A DNA stretch of 64,000 nt from Pterobdella sp. o SKG-2022 (lineage: Eukaryota > Annelida > Clitellata > Hirudinida > Piscicolidae). The position numbers were made by a program, and so were the translations under genes. Under the pieces are notes generated by a model. That model made no database searches. It saw nothing but the letters and a program-made list of their open reading frames with translations, and was not told where the DNA came from. Of the stretch, positions 43,601 to 56,728 are shown piece after piece (the stretch's first letter is position 1; each line of letters begins with the position of its first letter). The DNA lies in the NCBI GenBank assembly GCA_964035795.1, contig OZ038321.1, positions 10,420,324 to 10,484,323 on the forward strand, in the 5' to 3' direction.

Positions 43601-46600
43601 GAAATAGGTCCATGTGGGGATTGCTGTATGCTGATGACTTGGTGATAATCACCAAGAGCCTAAAAAATTAGAGAATAGTTACTGCGCTCGGAAAAAAGTA
43701 TTGAAAGCAAGAGAATAAGAGTTAATTTGAAAAATAGCTAAAGATATTGTTAGTGCTCGAAACAAAAGCCCAAGTTTCAAGTCTGAAAAACACTCTTGTA
43801 AAATTTGTTGGAAAGGTGTTAGCGTCATCGTTATACTCTGCACTCTACACTGGGTCCACAAACGCTGTAGTGGCTTAAAAAGCAATAGCTTCTGCTATAT
43901 ACTTTAAATGTAGGGCGTGCTTAGATCTTCAAGCTGTTGATGCTGAATGTAAGGCCGATGAACTTGAAGCTAAATATCAAGTTGTTAACCAACTGCAAAC
44001 TAGGGGATGTGATTTGAGGTCCTCTTCAGTCGTTGGGTCCTGGGCATCTGACTAAAGTGCACCAACTTGACGCCCGAAATTTAAGACTGTTATTCTGTTA
44101 TCACATGGATAACAGTAGACTCATATAGCAAGTATCGACAAACTGATATTTTCCTATTTTTCTCATTCAGTTTGGTAAATGATCATTCTTTTTTTGAATA
44201 CAGCAAGACAAACAGTGTGGAAACGGCGAATCTTGAATTCGATAGTTTCAAGTTGGACGTTAGCTCTATGAAAATTTGTGAAAAATACTTGGCTTATTTT
44301 ATAAATTACATTATAATTAGTATTCATATCTAGACCGACTGTCATCAATTCCAGTTAATGGCGCATACAGAAAAATAATCCGATATGATCTAGAAAATCT
44401 ATATGAAATGCCATTTTTGCGAATTTCGACACTATCTTAGACTTAAGCTACTTGAAATGTTTTCACCTACTAGTAATAGAACTCTACGTTACCAAAATGA
44501 TCTTGATAAAAATTGGTTTTTTTAATGCAGTCCAATAACGTGTACAATACGATATTCAGACTAACATATAATTATTTTCGATTTTTCACATTTATTTTCA
44601 TTTCAATAATTTTCAAGCTGAATTAACAAAATACCTGAGTGAAATAAGCATTATGCAAGATGGGAAGAACAATCACAAAGATCCGCAAACATACTATAAC
44701 ACACACATGAGTATAAAGTAGTCGCATGTTTAACAAACTGTATATCGTTTCCTCATCTTTACTGTAGTAAATGATTTAATACAATTCATTAATTAACGTT
44801 ATAAAATCAAGTTATAAGGCGTAGCAATTGTGTCTAAGAAATAAAATCTTAAACTTACGGTGAACAACGGTATAAATTGTCAATCGATAATAATTGTAAA
44901 TAAAGGAGGAAGAGAGCTAGTTGAAAGCTCTTATATAGTGTTCAAGTTGGCATTATGTTAAAGCTTTATCTGGTTGTCAAGTTATTTGCACTATTTTTTT
45001 TTGCAAGATTACGGAATTGAGTATAATTTCTATCACTTCAATTTTTTCGATATTTTGAACATGGTTTGCATATATAAATTGTTTATAAATTAATAATCTC
45101 ATTTACCAGCATAGTGGTTGGTAGGCTTTGTCAAGTATGACCATGCTTGTATTAATTCTATTTAGATGTTTTATGAGCTTTTTAATCAATTAGCTTAGAG
45201 TTTATCAAGATAACTTCTTGAATTGAAACTGAATTCTTTGTGTAACATGTTCTTCCAGCCGCCACGCTTGCAAGAAAGCTGAGTAAAGATATCAAGTCAA
45301 ATAGAAGTCTTATAACACATTTCAGAATGTGGTCTATTCAATGAGTGACTACCTTCTTATAGCATATTGTGAGGAAGACGAGGGATGTGGTTATTTGTCA
45401 TATGTCCAGGTTTTGCCTAAGAAGGGACCTTTTAAGCACTTAGTATGAAAAACACTGAATCCCGATTCCTGTTTTCGATATGTTGTCCAGTTGTGTTTTT
45501 TTTTTCACTATTGTTTCAGGCTATGCTACGTCAACATCAACTTCTTTTAGCCGATTCATTCACTATAAAATTATGATCTTTAGAACCTAGCGACATGATA
45601 AATTTTTTTTCTCTAGGCTTATAGTAAGACCAAAATTTTTGCATGTACTACAACGCAGTTGAATAGGTTCTGTAGATGGCTGGAAGATGCACAGAGCAGC
45701 ATTATCGGTATAAAGCACTTCTTGATCGATGAACCTTTTTTTGATGGAAAAATCTTAATAATCTGGCAATTAAACTGCACTGTGGCTTGCATGCCATCGT
45801 GAAACGAACATCCGTGCGAGAAGGGTTGGAAGATTTCAAAAAGACGATATATAGGGATTCCCGATCAACCAGGTCAAATGCTTCGGCGGCATCTACAATC
45901 ACTATTACAAGGGTATTCTGCTCACGCGATTTCTCTTGTGATTGGCGGAAAGTAGAAATTAAATCAGTTGTAGATCTTTTTGCACGAAATCCACACTGAG
46001 AATTTAGGTAAACTTGATTAGCTAACTTTTGAAGCCGCTTTTTACCAAAACATTCTCAGTGACATCTAAAAGCGAAATGCCACGGTGTTGTTTCAGTCAC
46101 TTCTATCATCCTCATCATTTTGCGTCTGTTTCCATGGGTTGTACAAGGTCTCATAATGGCTCTACGATAATGAGCTAATCCGGATTTGAGTTTCATTCTT
46201 TTAAGGTCATTGCTTACTATTTGGGACCATGTATTTTATGATGCTGGAAAACTCTCTTTAGATGATGTCAAACAAAATGAATGCCTGGGTGAACCTTATA
46301 AGAGACTATCGACTGGAGTTCGATAGTCCCTTTCTGTTATTTCTCCGATCTTCGATCTCCACTTTTTCGTCACAATGTTACAGGTCATGATATCATTAAG
46401 AAAAAAGTGTCGCAAATTAGCGGGATCTTCTGACATAGTTACCAAAATGCTGAAGGTGTCTGGGCCTGATTGGTTAAGTCTTGGTCGTCTTTCATCAAAT
46501 CAATTGTGGCTGAAAGAGTTATTACCGCTGGTTGGCATAATTGTAGATCAAGATAGGGGAAATGCTTTGAATCGAGATAATTAAATGCCTCAAGCTCACA

Positions 46601-49600
46601 GATCACGAGATGCGCAGCGATTTGCTGAGCAATAAAAAAGCTTAAGGTTAAAGAATGAGCTGTTTGTTTGGTTCAGAGTATGTAAGTTGAGGCAGAGTCG
46701 AATACCTATAAATAACCAACTCAGCAATGAGTTTGGAGTTACTTTTGGTATACATCGGAGATCTGTATCGAGCTCCCTACTTCTCATTTTTATTTTAAAA
46801 ACTTTGTCTATTGAGTTTAGAACTGGTGTTCTTTTGAAAATTTTATGTGGTGATGAACTGGTTTTGATCTCAGAAGCGATAGACAAGCGTATATACAAAT
46901 TTTAAAAATATAAACTAGGAATAGAATGGTCCTGGGCATAACGTTAAACTGCACCGAAGACAGCGTCTCCAATTTGAAAGACTGCTTTCCTGTTATAACC
47001 TGGAAAACAGTAGACTTCGGTGACAGGTATCGACAAACTGATATCCTGGTATCGTTATCATTTGGCTTGGCGGAGAATCATTCTTTATTGACAACGGCAA
47101 GGCAAACTGCCCAAGTGTGGGAACGGCGGTTCTTGAAATCCTATAGTTTCAAGTTGGACGTTAGCTTGGGCTGGCAGTTCTATGAAAACTTTGTCCCAAC
47201 TAAAAATGGCTTTTATTAGCCGACTGCTGTATACCCCAGCTACTGGGACGCCTACAGCAGTATAATCTAATATGGATATTAATATAATAAAATGTGAAGG
47301 ATCGCAAGTAAACTCCAAAAAACAAAATTCATGCTTGATTTTGAAAACTTTCCTCGTAATGCATGCCCTTAAGGTTTAGCATTAACTCGATTTAATGCTC
47401 AACATACTCTCTGGGTTTATAAGAGTAGTAGCGGTTCATATGAACGGCTGAAAGAAGGCATAATAGTCTGTCCCAGTAATAACAATGGTCAATTTGTATA
47501 GCGCCAAGGCAAGCAACTGAGTAACTGGGTTTGACAGCAGTCGGTCCAGATAATTGAAACTTTTTTTGGGTTTTATCTAATATAATTGATATTAATCACA
47601 TCAGATTATACCATTGTAGATTCTTCAATAACTGGGGTTAACAGCAGTCAGCCATGATTAATGATAGTAGTAATTTATCAAATAAGCCTTTTATTTGGGA
47701 ATTATTATATAAACTTCAAGACTCAGTTAGATGCAATGAATGTAAAGAATGGACCCATTTTAGATTTAGTAAACTTGAGAAAACAAATTTAAAAAATTTC
47801 CAAACTTTTTATGTTCTACTTGTCTGATACCATCAAGCTCAAACAGCTAAACCAACACCAACATGTAAGCTAAAAATCTAGCACGTTTAGATATCTTGGA
47901 GATGTTTTCAACCTAAACAGAGAGTTGCATCCAAAGGAAAGCAAACCTGGTCAGCATTCTTTTTTCTTAAAAAACTGTTATGGTCCCCAGCAATAACTGG
48001 CACGAAAAAGAAGGTAGTTTATGAGAGTCATATGTGATTGGTGCTGTATAATCCCATCGAAACCTGGACGATGATGGAAGGCATCAAAAAAGGTTTGATA
48101 CAACATTAAAAATAAATGCTCAAAATGGAAACAAAGAAAAATATATAAAAGCATTATCGCAACTGAAGCTCAAGCCACTATTTAGCACTATATTCAAAAA
48201 TAGAGTGAGTTGGTACAGGCATGAAAGGTGAATGAAGCAGAATAATACTCCGCCACATGCGATGGAAAAAGAAATAAGGTTGTAAGTGTGGCTGGGATAA
48301 GTTTCACCAACTTCTACTTCTTCTTACTAATCGCCATCTATCTTTATTGATCAAAGGTGGTAATTATTCAACCTGTGTTAGACGCGCTATGTTGCATGCT
48401 GCTGAAACACGGACTGTAACATTATCCACGTTGAACCGCCTTAAACGAAAAAACCTGATTCGCTGGATATGCAACGTTAGAGCAAATGATAACGTTCATT
48501 TTGATTCTTCTTTAAAAACTTGGCGTTGAGAATGTTGAGGTAGTTATACATACCAATAAAATGAAGTGATTTGGACACGTGGAGCGTAGCGCTGGTTGGA
48601 TTTCGCAGGTGCGACAGTTGTAGTTAGATTCTAGCAAGAAACCTGGAAAACCCAAAAAACTTGGAACAAACTTGTTTTGAAGGACAAAAAAAAGCTAGGC
48701 ATGGTTTGAGTAGATCCCTTCAATCGCTCTGAATGGAAAGGCCTACTTTGAGATAGATCTCTCAAAAAGCTTAACCCTTGGTAGAGAAGACAGTCTATAA
48801 AAAGAATATGATTAATCATTTCTATTTAATTTATTTACTATTCTATTTCTATTTATTTTACTTAAATTATTCTATTTCTATTTATTTTACTTAAATTATT
48901 CTATTTCTATCTAATTTATTTATTATTCTTTTTCTATTTAATGTATTTATATTATTCTATTTCTATTTATTTCATTTACCATTTTAGTTTTAATTAATCT
49001 ATTTTATAATAGCGATTATACCGCACACTCGTTCAAATTGAAACTAAAAATTCACTTGATAAAAAAGGAAGAGTAAGAATTGAAAAAACTCTCGACAAAC
49101 GGAACTGTAATTCATAAATAGCATAAGTTAAATTAAAAGAAAATTTCAAAAAGATATATTTGTTTTTATTCATTGAGAAAAGAGAACCTACCGACAATAA
49201 GGGCTACGACTACGTGCACGAATAGGGGAAACTTCCATGATGGTACAGAAGCTAAATTTTGATTCAAACTTTCTTTCACCCGAGTTATGACTGATGTCTA
49301 TGGAAGTAATTCATAAAAATATATTTAATAGTGGAGGTTGATATGTCTATAATTTTATTGAAATTGTAGTAATAAAATAAGGGTATTGACCACGCAAAAA
49401 GTTGTATTCATGATTGCCACTTGAAAATAAAGCAAAAATTATAACTATAACTCCAATTTTTTATATAACCAACATTAACTTCGGAAAACTTGTAGACATA
49501 GTGAGAATTTTTTATTGAAGATATAACTAAACAAACTGCTAAAACAGCAGAAACACTTGATGACACAATCAACCGATTGTAAAGGCTCATTGGCTTATTC

Positions 49601-52600
49601 TTGTACCTGGATTTGATAAGTTTATATAACGATTTTTATACGTCGATTTATAGAAGAACTTTAGTAAATATACTGAGCAAAAAAAAACACTTATAATTTT
49701 CTATAAGTTTAGCCTTATCATAAAACATTAGCAAAAAGAATTTTTTTATTAACTACGGTTATAAAGCAGTTTGAACAAAGACTAAGTATTAAAATTTGGT
49801 TATCAATTTAGAAACAACTTATTTTTCAATGCTGTTATTTTAATGTTAATTTTTAACTTCGAAAAAAAATATTTTTTCTTATGTAGAGAAATTAATCTCC
49901 AATGGACGTTTTTTCTTTTCTAATATAGCCATTTTTCCGCGTCTCGTGGAAAAAAACCATTCACGAAAAATTGCAAAACCCAACCTCATTCAAGAGCACC
50001 AAGATTGTATGCGATAAACACCGCAATAAATTAAACATGAAATATGACCAGTGGTCAAAAGGAATAAATTTTAGCATCCCAAAAAATGGTTGGCTAAAAG
50101 ATTGTAATAATTGGAAAGGAATCACTTTACTTTCGGTTCCGAAAATAATTGCTAACAATACTATTCAGCGTTTACTCGTGTAGATAACGTTGTCAAGAAG
50201 AAAAGAAATCGTTATCGGACTTTTGAACGGCTTCAAATTTAAAGACTATTCACTGAAGCTAACGTAGCTAAGGAAGTTTATAAAAAAAGCAGCTCATCGA
50301 TAAGTTTGGTGTAAATGTTGGTGTACATCAAGGATCTGTATTGAGTCCTTTACTTTTTATTCTTGTTTTGGAAGCTTTGTCTAGAGAGTTAAGAACCGGT
50401 GTTCCTTGGGAACTTTTATATGCTGATGACCTGGTTTTGATCTCAGAATCGCTAGACGATTGTATATCCAAATTTGAAAAATGGAAACTGGAAATAGAAA
50501 GTAAAGGATTGCGGGTAAACTCTTTGCAATGTATGCCGCAAAGTTGTTGGCGTCAACTCAATTTTTGCTCGACATGCTCTCATTGGGTCGACAAAATATG
50601 TAGTGGTTTGACTAAAAGACTGAAAGATCAGGCTTACGTATGTCCTCGCTGTCTCAATTTAGCGCCACCTTTGGACTATAGGCTTATCAAAAAGATTATT
50701 GTTGATAATGCCACAATGGATGTAGAACCGAAGTTTTGCTACCTTGGTGATATGTTTTGTGCAGGTGGAGGTTGTGAACTAGCAGTTATCAACAGATATT
50801 CAGTTGCCTGGGGTAAATTTAAAAAACTGTTGCCCATATTGACCTCTAAACACATCACCTTGGAACTTCGTGACAAATTATACACATCTTGTGTGCGTTC
50901 TGTCTTGTTACATGGCAGCGAAAACTGGGCTCCAACATTTGCTGTTTTGCAAAGGCTACAGCGCAACGATAGGTCTATGGTCCGCTAAATATGTGGCCAA
51001 AGGATAGAAGTCCATCATCAGTTTTCCTCACAAAACTCTAAATCCTAGACATAAGGACGCTGCTACAGAGCCGTCGTCTTCATTGGTATGGTCACGTGAG
51101 ACGTTCGTCCATGTGCATCAAAGACGTGCTCGAACTTCCTCTGCCTGGAGGTCGTTCCCGTAGTAAACCAACAAAAACTTGGTTGAGTTGTGTTGAAAAG
51201 GATATGAAATCCTATGGCCTGAAAAACGCGGATCCACTCAATAGAGCTGAGTGGAGAAAGTTTATTAGCCGACTGCTGTATACCTCAGCCTCTGGGACGC
51301 CTACAGCAGTATTATCTAGTATGGATATTATTTTTTAAGCGTGCCGCTAAGCGTCTTTTTTTGTTGGTAAAAAAGAAACTAAAAAGGATAAATTTTGCAA
51401 TATTACATCCAGTCGTGATGAAATATATATAAATCCTTTGCCAGGAAAATGGGCAGTCGTGACCGTAATGTGATAGTTGATAAATGTGTCAGGTCAAGTC
51501 TTGTCTCAAGTGATGCCCAATAAATAAATGCTTGGTTAGTGGCTATCAAATGTTGGATTGGTTTAGCAAGCCACTTTCTTCTGTCTCACATATCATTGGG
51601 GAGAAATGTTTCAAAAATAGCAATAGCTGTTACAGACCAAGAAAAGCTACTTACATCTCATGAACGACTGTTGAATGAGAAGTTTGATTGAAATAACGAG
51701 TCATTATCAATGGGTGATCCCACAATTCGACGGAGACCTAAGCTGGAAGTCGAGGCAGTAAGGAAAGTTTTGGGCAGAATGAAGTGTAGAAAAGCATCTA
51801 GTAGTTCTGGGGTTGTTGCAGAAATTTTGCAAGCTTCAAGTGAAGAAAGCATTGGCCGTATGACAGCTCTTTATAATTGTGTCATAGATGAATGTGAAAT
51901 ACCTGATGACTAGAAAACAAGTTTAATTTTCAACTGCTTCAAAAACAAAGATGGAGTGACAGAAAGAGGGAGTTATAAAGATTTGAAACTCTTGAAGTAC
52001 TTGATGAAGATCTTTGAAAAGTGATTGAGGAAGAAATCAGATAACATTTAAGCATCAACACAATGCAGTTTGGGTTCATGCCAGGTAGAGGTACCATTGA
52101 TGCTATTTTGACAGCTCGAAAATTACAAGAAAAGTATCTTGGCAATAAGAAAAACTGTACAATGCATTTGTTGAAGTTAGGTCGTAGAAAGAAGTCAGTA
52201 ACCCCATGGAAAAGAAAAAGATGCTGACTATAATAAACGATAATGTACTTTGCCTTTGTTGACCTAGAAAAGGCTTTTGACAAAGTTCCAAGAAAGGTTA
52301 TTAAATGGTTTTTGAGGAAGCTTGGGAAAATGAAGTGGTTAGTAAAGACAGTCATGGCTATGTACTCAGGTAGTAAGAGTGCAGTAAGAATAAATGACGT
52401 GCTGAGTAAAAAGTTTAGTTTAAAGGTTGGAGTTCACCAAGGTTCTGAACTGAGTCTTTGGATTGTCTAGAAGCGTTATCCAGAGAATACAGGAATAGAT
52501 CGGTGTGGGAATTGCTGTATGCTGATGTCTTGTGATAATCACTAAAATTTTAGAATTAGAAGGTAGTTACTGTGCTTGGAAAAAAATCATTGAAAGCAAG

Positions 52601-55600
52601 TGAGTGAATATAAATAAAACTCTTGTGGAGTGTTTCAAAGGTATTGGCGTCAGCTCAACATTTTGCACTCTGTGATCACTGGATCCACAAACGTTGTAGT
52701 GGCTCAAAGGGCAAACTGGTTTCTGACATAAACTTCAAATGTAAGGTATGTTTAGACCCTAAAGTTGTTGATGTTAAATGTAAGGTAGTTGAATTTGATG
52801 GAAATAAATATGAAGTGGTTAACAAACTCTGTTATCTAGGACAGATTATTAGTGCAAAAGATGGAGCAAAAGCTAGTATTGTTACTCGTTTAAGATTTGG
52901 TTGAAAAATTTTAAGGTACGGTTACATCGCTAGACAGTTGGGTCATTTCACTCGATACAGTAGGGCGTTAATCTACTGCTTGCGTCAGTTTATGGTGGTG
53001 AGACCTGGTCTTTTAAGGAGGTGAATTTCAGAGCCAATAAGATGATGACCAAGTGGATGTTCAAAGTAAGATTAAAGGATGGCGGATCATCCAAAGAATT
53101 TAGGGACAGACTGGGAATTCTAGACATCAAAGACTGAGGTAGTTTGGGCATTTAATGAGCATGGATGCTGGAAACCCAGCAAGCGCCTACAGATAAGTCA
53201 AAAGAGAAAAAAAGTGAACCAAGAAAGCATAGTCCCAATTAGAAAAAAATGGCCTTAGAAGATTGAAACTTAAATCTGAACTAGCCTAAGACCATAGAGA
53301 AGAGTCATTATGAGACCACATATGAACCATGCTAGCATGGAAATAGACGTAAAACGATGATGATGATCCAAACAATAGAAATACACAGAAAAGGTCTGAG
53401 CTGGTCATTTAAAAATAAACTGATAAATGAAAATTTCAAAGAAGCAAAACAATAACTTTTTAAAAAATAATTCTACCTATGGAAGAATTATTCTACCTAT
53501 GAAGAGTGACACCAAACCAGAACATTCTGCGTATACCAAAAAAAAAAAATGAAACAAGTATTTCTAGGAAGAAAACTTTTGGATAAAAAACAACCACTTG
53601 ATTTTGTACAACGATAAAAGCTCACAACAAAAAATGTTGATAAAAATCTATGAGCAGGGCATTTGGCATTATATATAAATAGCCGCTAGACACTAATCTC
53701 ATGTTAAGAGACAAAAGAAGTTAAACGAATAATACTGAAAATAACGCTCATGATTTGACAGTCCTCATATTGAAACGAAAGAGCTCAACCAAAAGCAAAA
53801 CGGGTTGATTCCCTGAAAAAATCTATGAAGTCAATTGGATGGTTCTAATTAATTATAAGAAGCTGTGGAAAATGTTGAGAAGGGTTTCTCCAACAAACAG
53901 CAACTGTAAAAATATTAAAACTGAAATAGAAAATTATGCAAGATACTAACATTGTGATTTTATCCATGTTATCAAGTATTGAGTAAGAGAAGAAAAGAAC
54001 TATTGTAAAAGTTATCATATGGCAGGTTATATTTAAGAAGTAGATAGGAGCAAAACAATCAACAAGAATATCAGTTCTTTTTGTATGGATGATAGGTACC
54101 ACTGAAAAAAAGTTTGTATGTAAAATTTTTAATAAATAAATGAATAAATATATATAAATATAAATATATATATATACTCTGTCATAGGCATCTTCAAGAT
54201 GGAGGACATTTCACGACAAAGGTTTTCCATCATATTTTTCCAAGCTAACCTTGGCCTTCCCCTTCTTCTACTGCCTTCCATCTCAAACTTCCACTCCTGC
54301 TCAACACAATCATCATCCTCTTTTCTTACAACATGCTCCAGCCATCTCTAATTTTCTTGTTTTACCACTTCAACAATTGTATTATTCAATCCCGATCTAA
54401 CCATCAACTCCTTTGTATTCACAGCATCAGTTAGTTGCACACCACACATCATTCGAAGCATCCATTTTTTTGCTCTTCTCAAAATACTCTCTTCAACGAA
54501 CCTTACCACCCAAGCTTCTGAGTCCAATCTTGACCCCACTGTTCTAGCGCACTTTAGGCCAATATTAAACTCATCTACAATTTCTAAAATAGTTGAAAGA
54601 GTTATCCTAATACAACTTAGATCCCACACCACTAACAATCAACTTTCCAAGCTCCCAATCTGCTTATCACTCTAATCATTCAATTGAGGTCGCACTTCTC
54701 CACGTTCTTGATGAAGTTTACATAGGCTGCAACAATAAAAAAGCTTCTATTCTAACATTACTTGACTTTTCTGCTGCATTTGACACCATCGATCAATGAG
54801 TGTCAACTTTTACAAACTGCTTTCTCCCGGTGAGATATGACTCTAACCATTTGGTGGCTAAACTTTCTATCCCAAACTCAGGACTAAGGTGCTCAAGTAA
54901 AGTTCTGCGATCTATGGTTACCATTGAACATGGTGTTCCACAAGGATGTGTTCTTTGACCACTCCTCTTCAACACTTACATATTCTCCATTACCAATATT
55001 TCAATAATTTCAACTTAACCCATCACCAATATGCAGATGACATACAAAGCCCAATCAAAATAAACCCCCAAAACCTTTCAAACTCCATTGCCACTCTCAC
55101 TTACTGCTTCAAAATGGTTTACTGAACAAACTTCAACTTAATACCTCAAAAACTGAAATCATATTTGGCAATCTACAACAACTGAATAAATTTTCATTTC
55201 TTTCATCTATCAATTTTGTTTTCACTTCAATAGACCTCATCAAAAAATTAAAAGTCCTCATAATCACTATTGATGAGAAATTATCATTCGACTACCATAT
55301 TACAACTTTCATTGGTTCTTGTAATCATCATCTTCGAGCTTTATCTCACTAAAGTCAATTTCTCACCAATGCTTCAACACTGGCTAGTTGTTTGGTTCTC
55401 AGCAGACTTTATTGTAATTCTCTTCTATACAATATTACTAAGCATCAACAAGAATGACTTCAGCGAATAATGAACAAAGCTGCCAGAATATCATTGGACA
55501 TAAGCACACTTCATCACTCATCTAAAAATTACCTCTCCCAACTTCATTGGCTTCCAGTTTACAAAAGAATAAGTTTTAAAATAGCATTGATATCTTATAA

Positions 55601-56631
55601 AACTTATACCACATCCATTCCAGGCTATTTAACCAACCTCATCCAGAACAGACCCAACCTGAGATTGCTTAGATCGTCATCTGCCAAATTTCTAATAAAA
55701 AATAGTACCCCTAATAAAATATCTGAATGAGGTTTCAAACATGCGTCTCCTGCTTTCTAGAACTCTCTACCATCTGAAATAAGAAACTCACCATCATTAG
55801 CCACTTTTAAGTCTCATCTCAAAACATAGCTCTTTAGACTATCTTTCAAAAATATTTGACATGGGGGTGCCTAAATTGCTTGCCTTGGCGCTATATAAAT
55901 AGTTATTATTATTATTATTACTATGTCATGACAGCCCTTTGATATTCTATGTGTGTCTTTTCCCACATAACATAGAAGACATACTGTTGAATGCTTCCCA
56001 TTCCAGCCCTATCCTGTGTGTAACAGCTAGCTCACTTCCTCCTGCCCCATTTATATTATCTCCTAGATAACAAAAATTATTCACCCTCTCCAACTCACTC
56101 AGAGAAAAATTTAAAACATTATTACATACCTTATTTGAAACATTCAAAAAAACCCTGCATTCAAAATTCCCATTAATCTTACAAGAAACTTTCTTTATCC
56201 TAGCACACCATGCATGAACCCACCTCTTACATGTCTTACACCTCACAGAATTTACTTATGTATTTAGCCCTCTTCCCACATACACTACATGGATCAATCT
56301 TAGCCAAGACAAACCCCACTTTCCATGACCTTCAATTTAACAAGATTAACCTTGAAACCTTTTTTTAAAAGCTGCCTTCCAACGGATGAATTGTGCTTCC
56401 AGTTCTTCCATAGTCTCTGCCATCAAGACCAAGTCATCTGCATGAAGCAGTTCATAAAGAGCACCTTTTCTTCCATCTTAAGAGAATACATCTAGCACTA
56501 CTGAAAACAAAAACGGCGAGAGAACCGATCCTTGACTTACACCTACACCAACATCAAATTCTTCCATGTCCACCTCCAACCTGAACCCACATTTTTGCTC
56601 TTTCTTACATCACCGTTACTGCCTAAACCAA

Positions 56632-56728
<97 letters not shown>

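Noticed and set aside
53845..54102. Hydrophobic minus-strand frame as an NDC1 exon
   Set aside because: Lies in the NDC1 intron on the right strand, but exons 2 and 3 already join in phase and no matching splice pair was found; AT-rich DNA easily encodes hydrophobic stretches.
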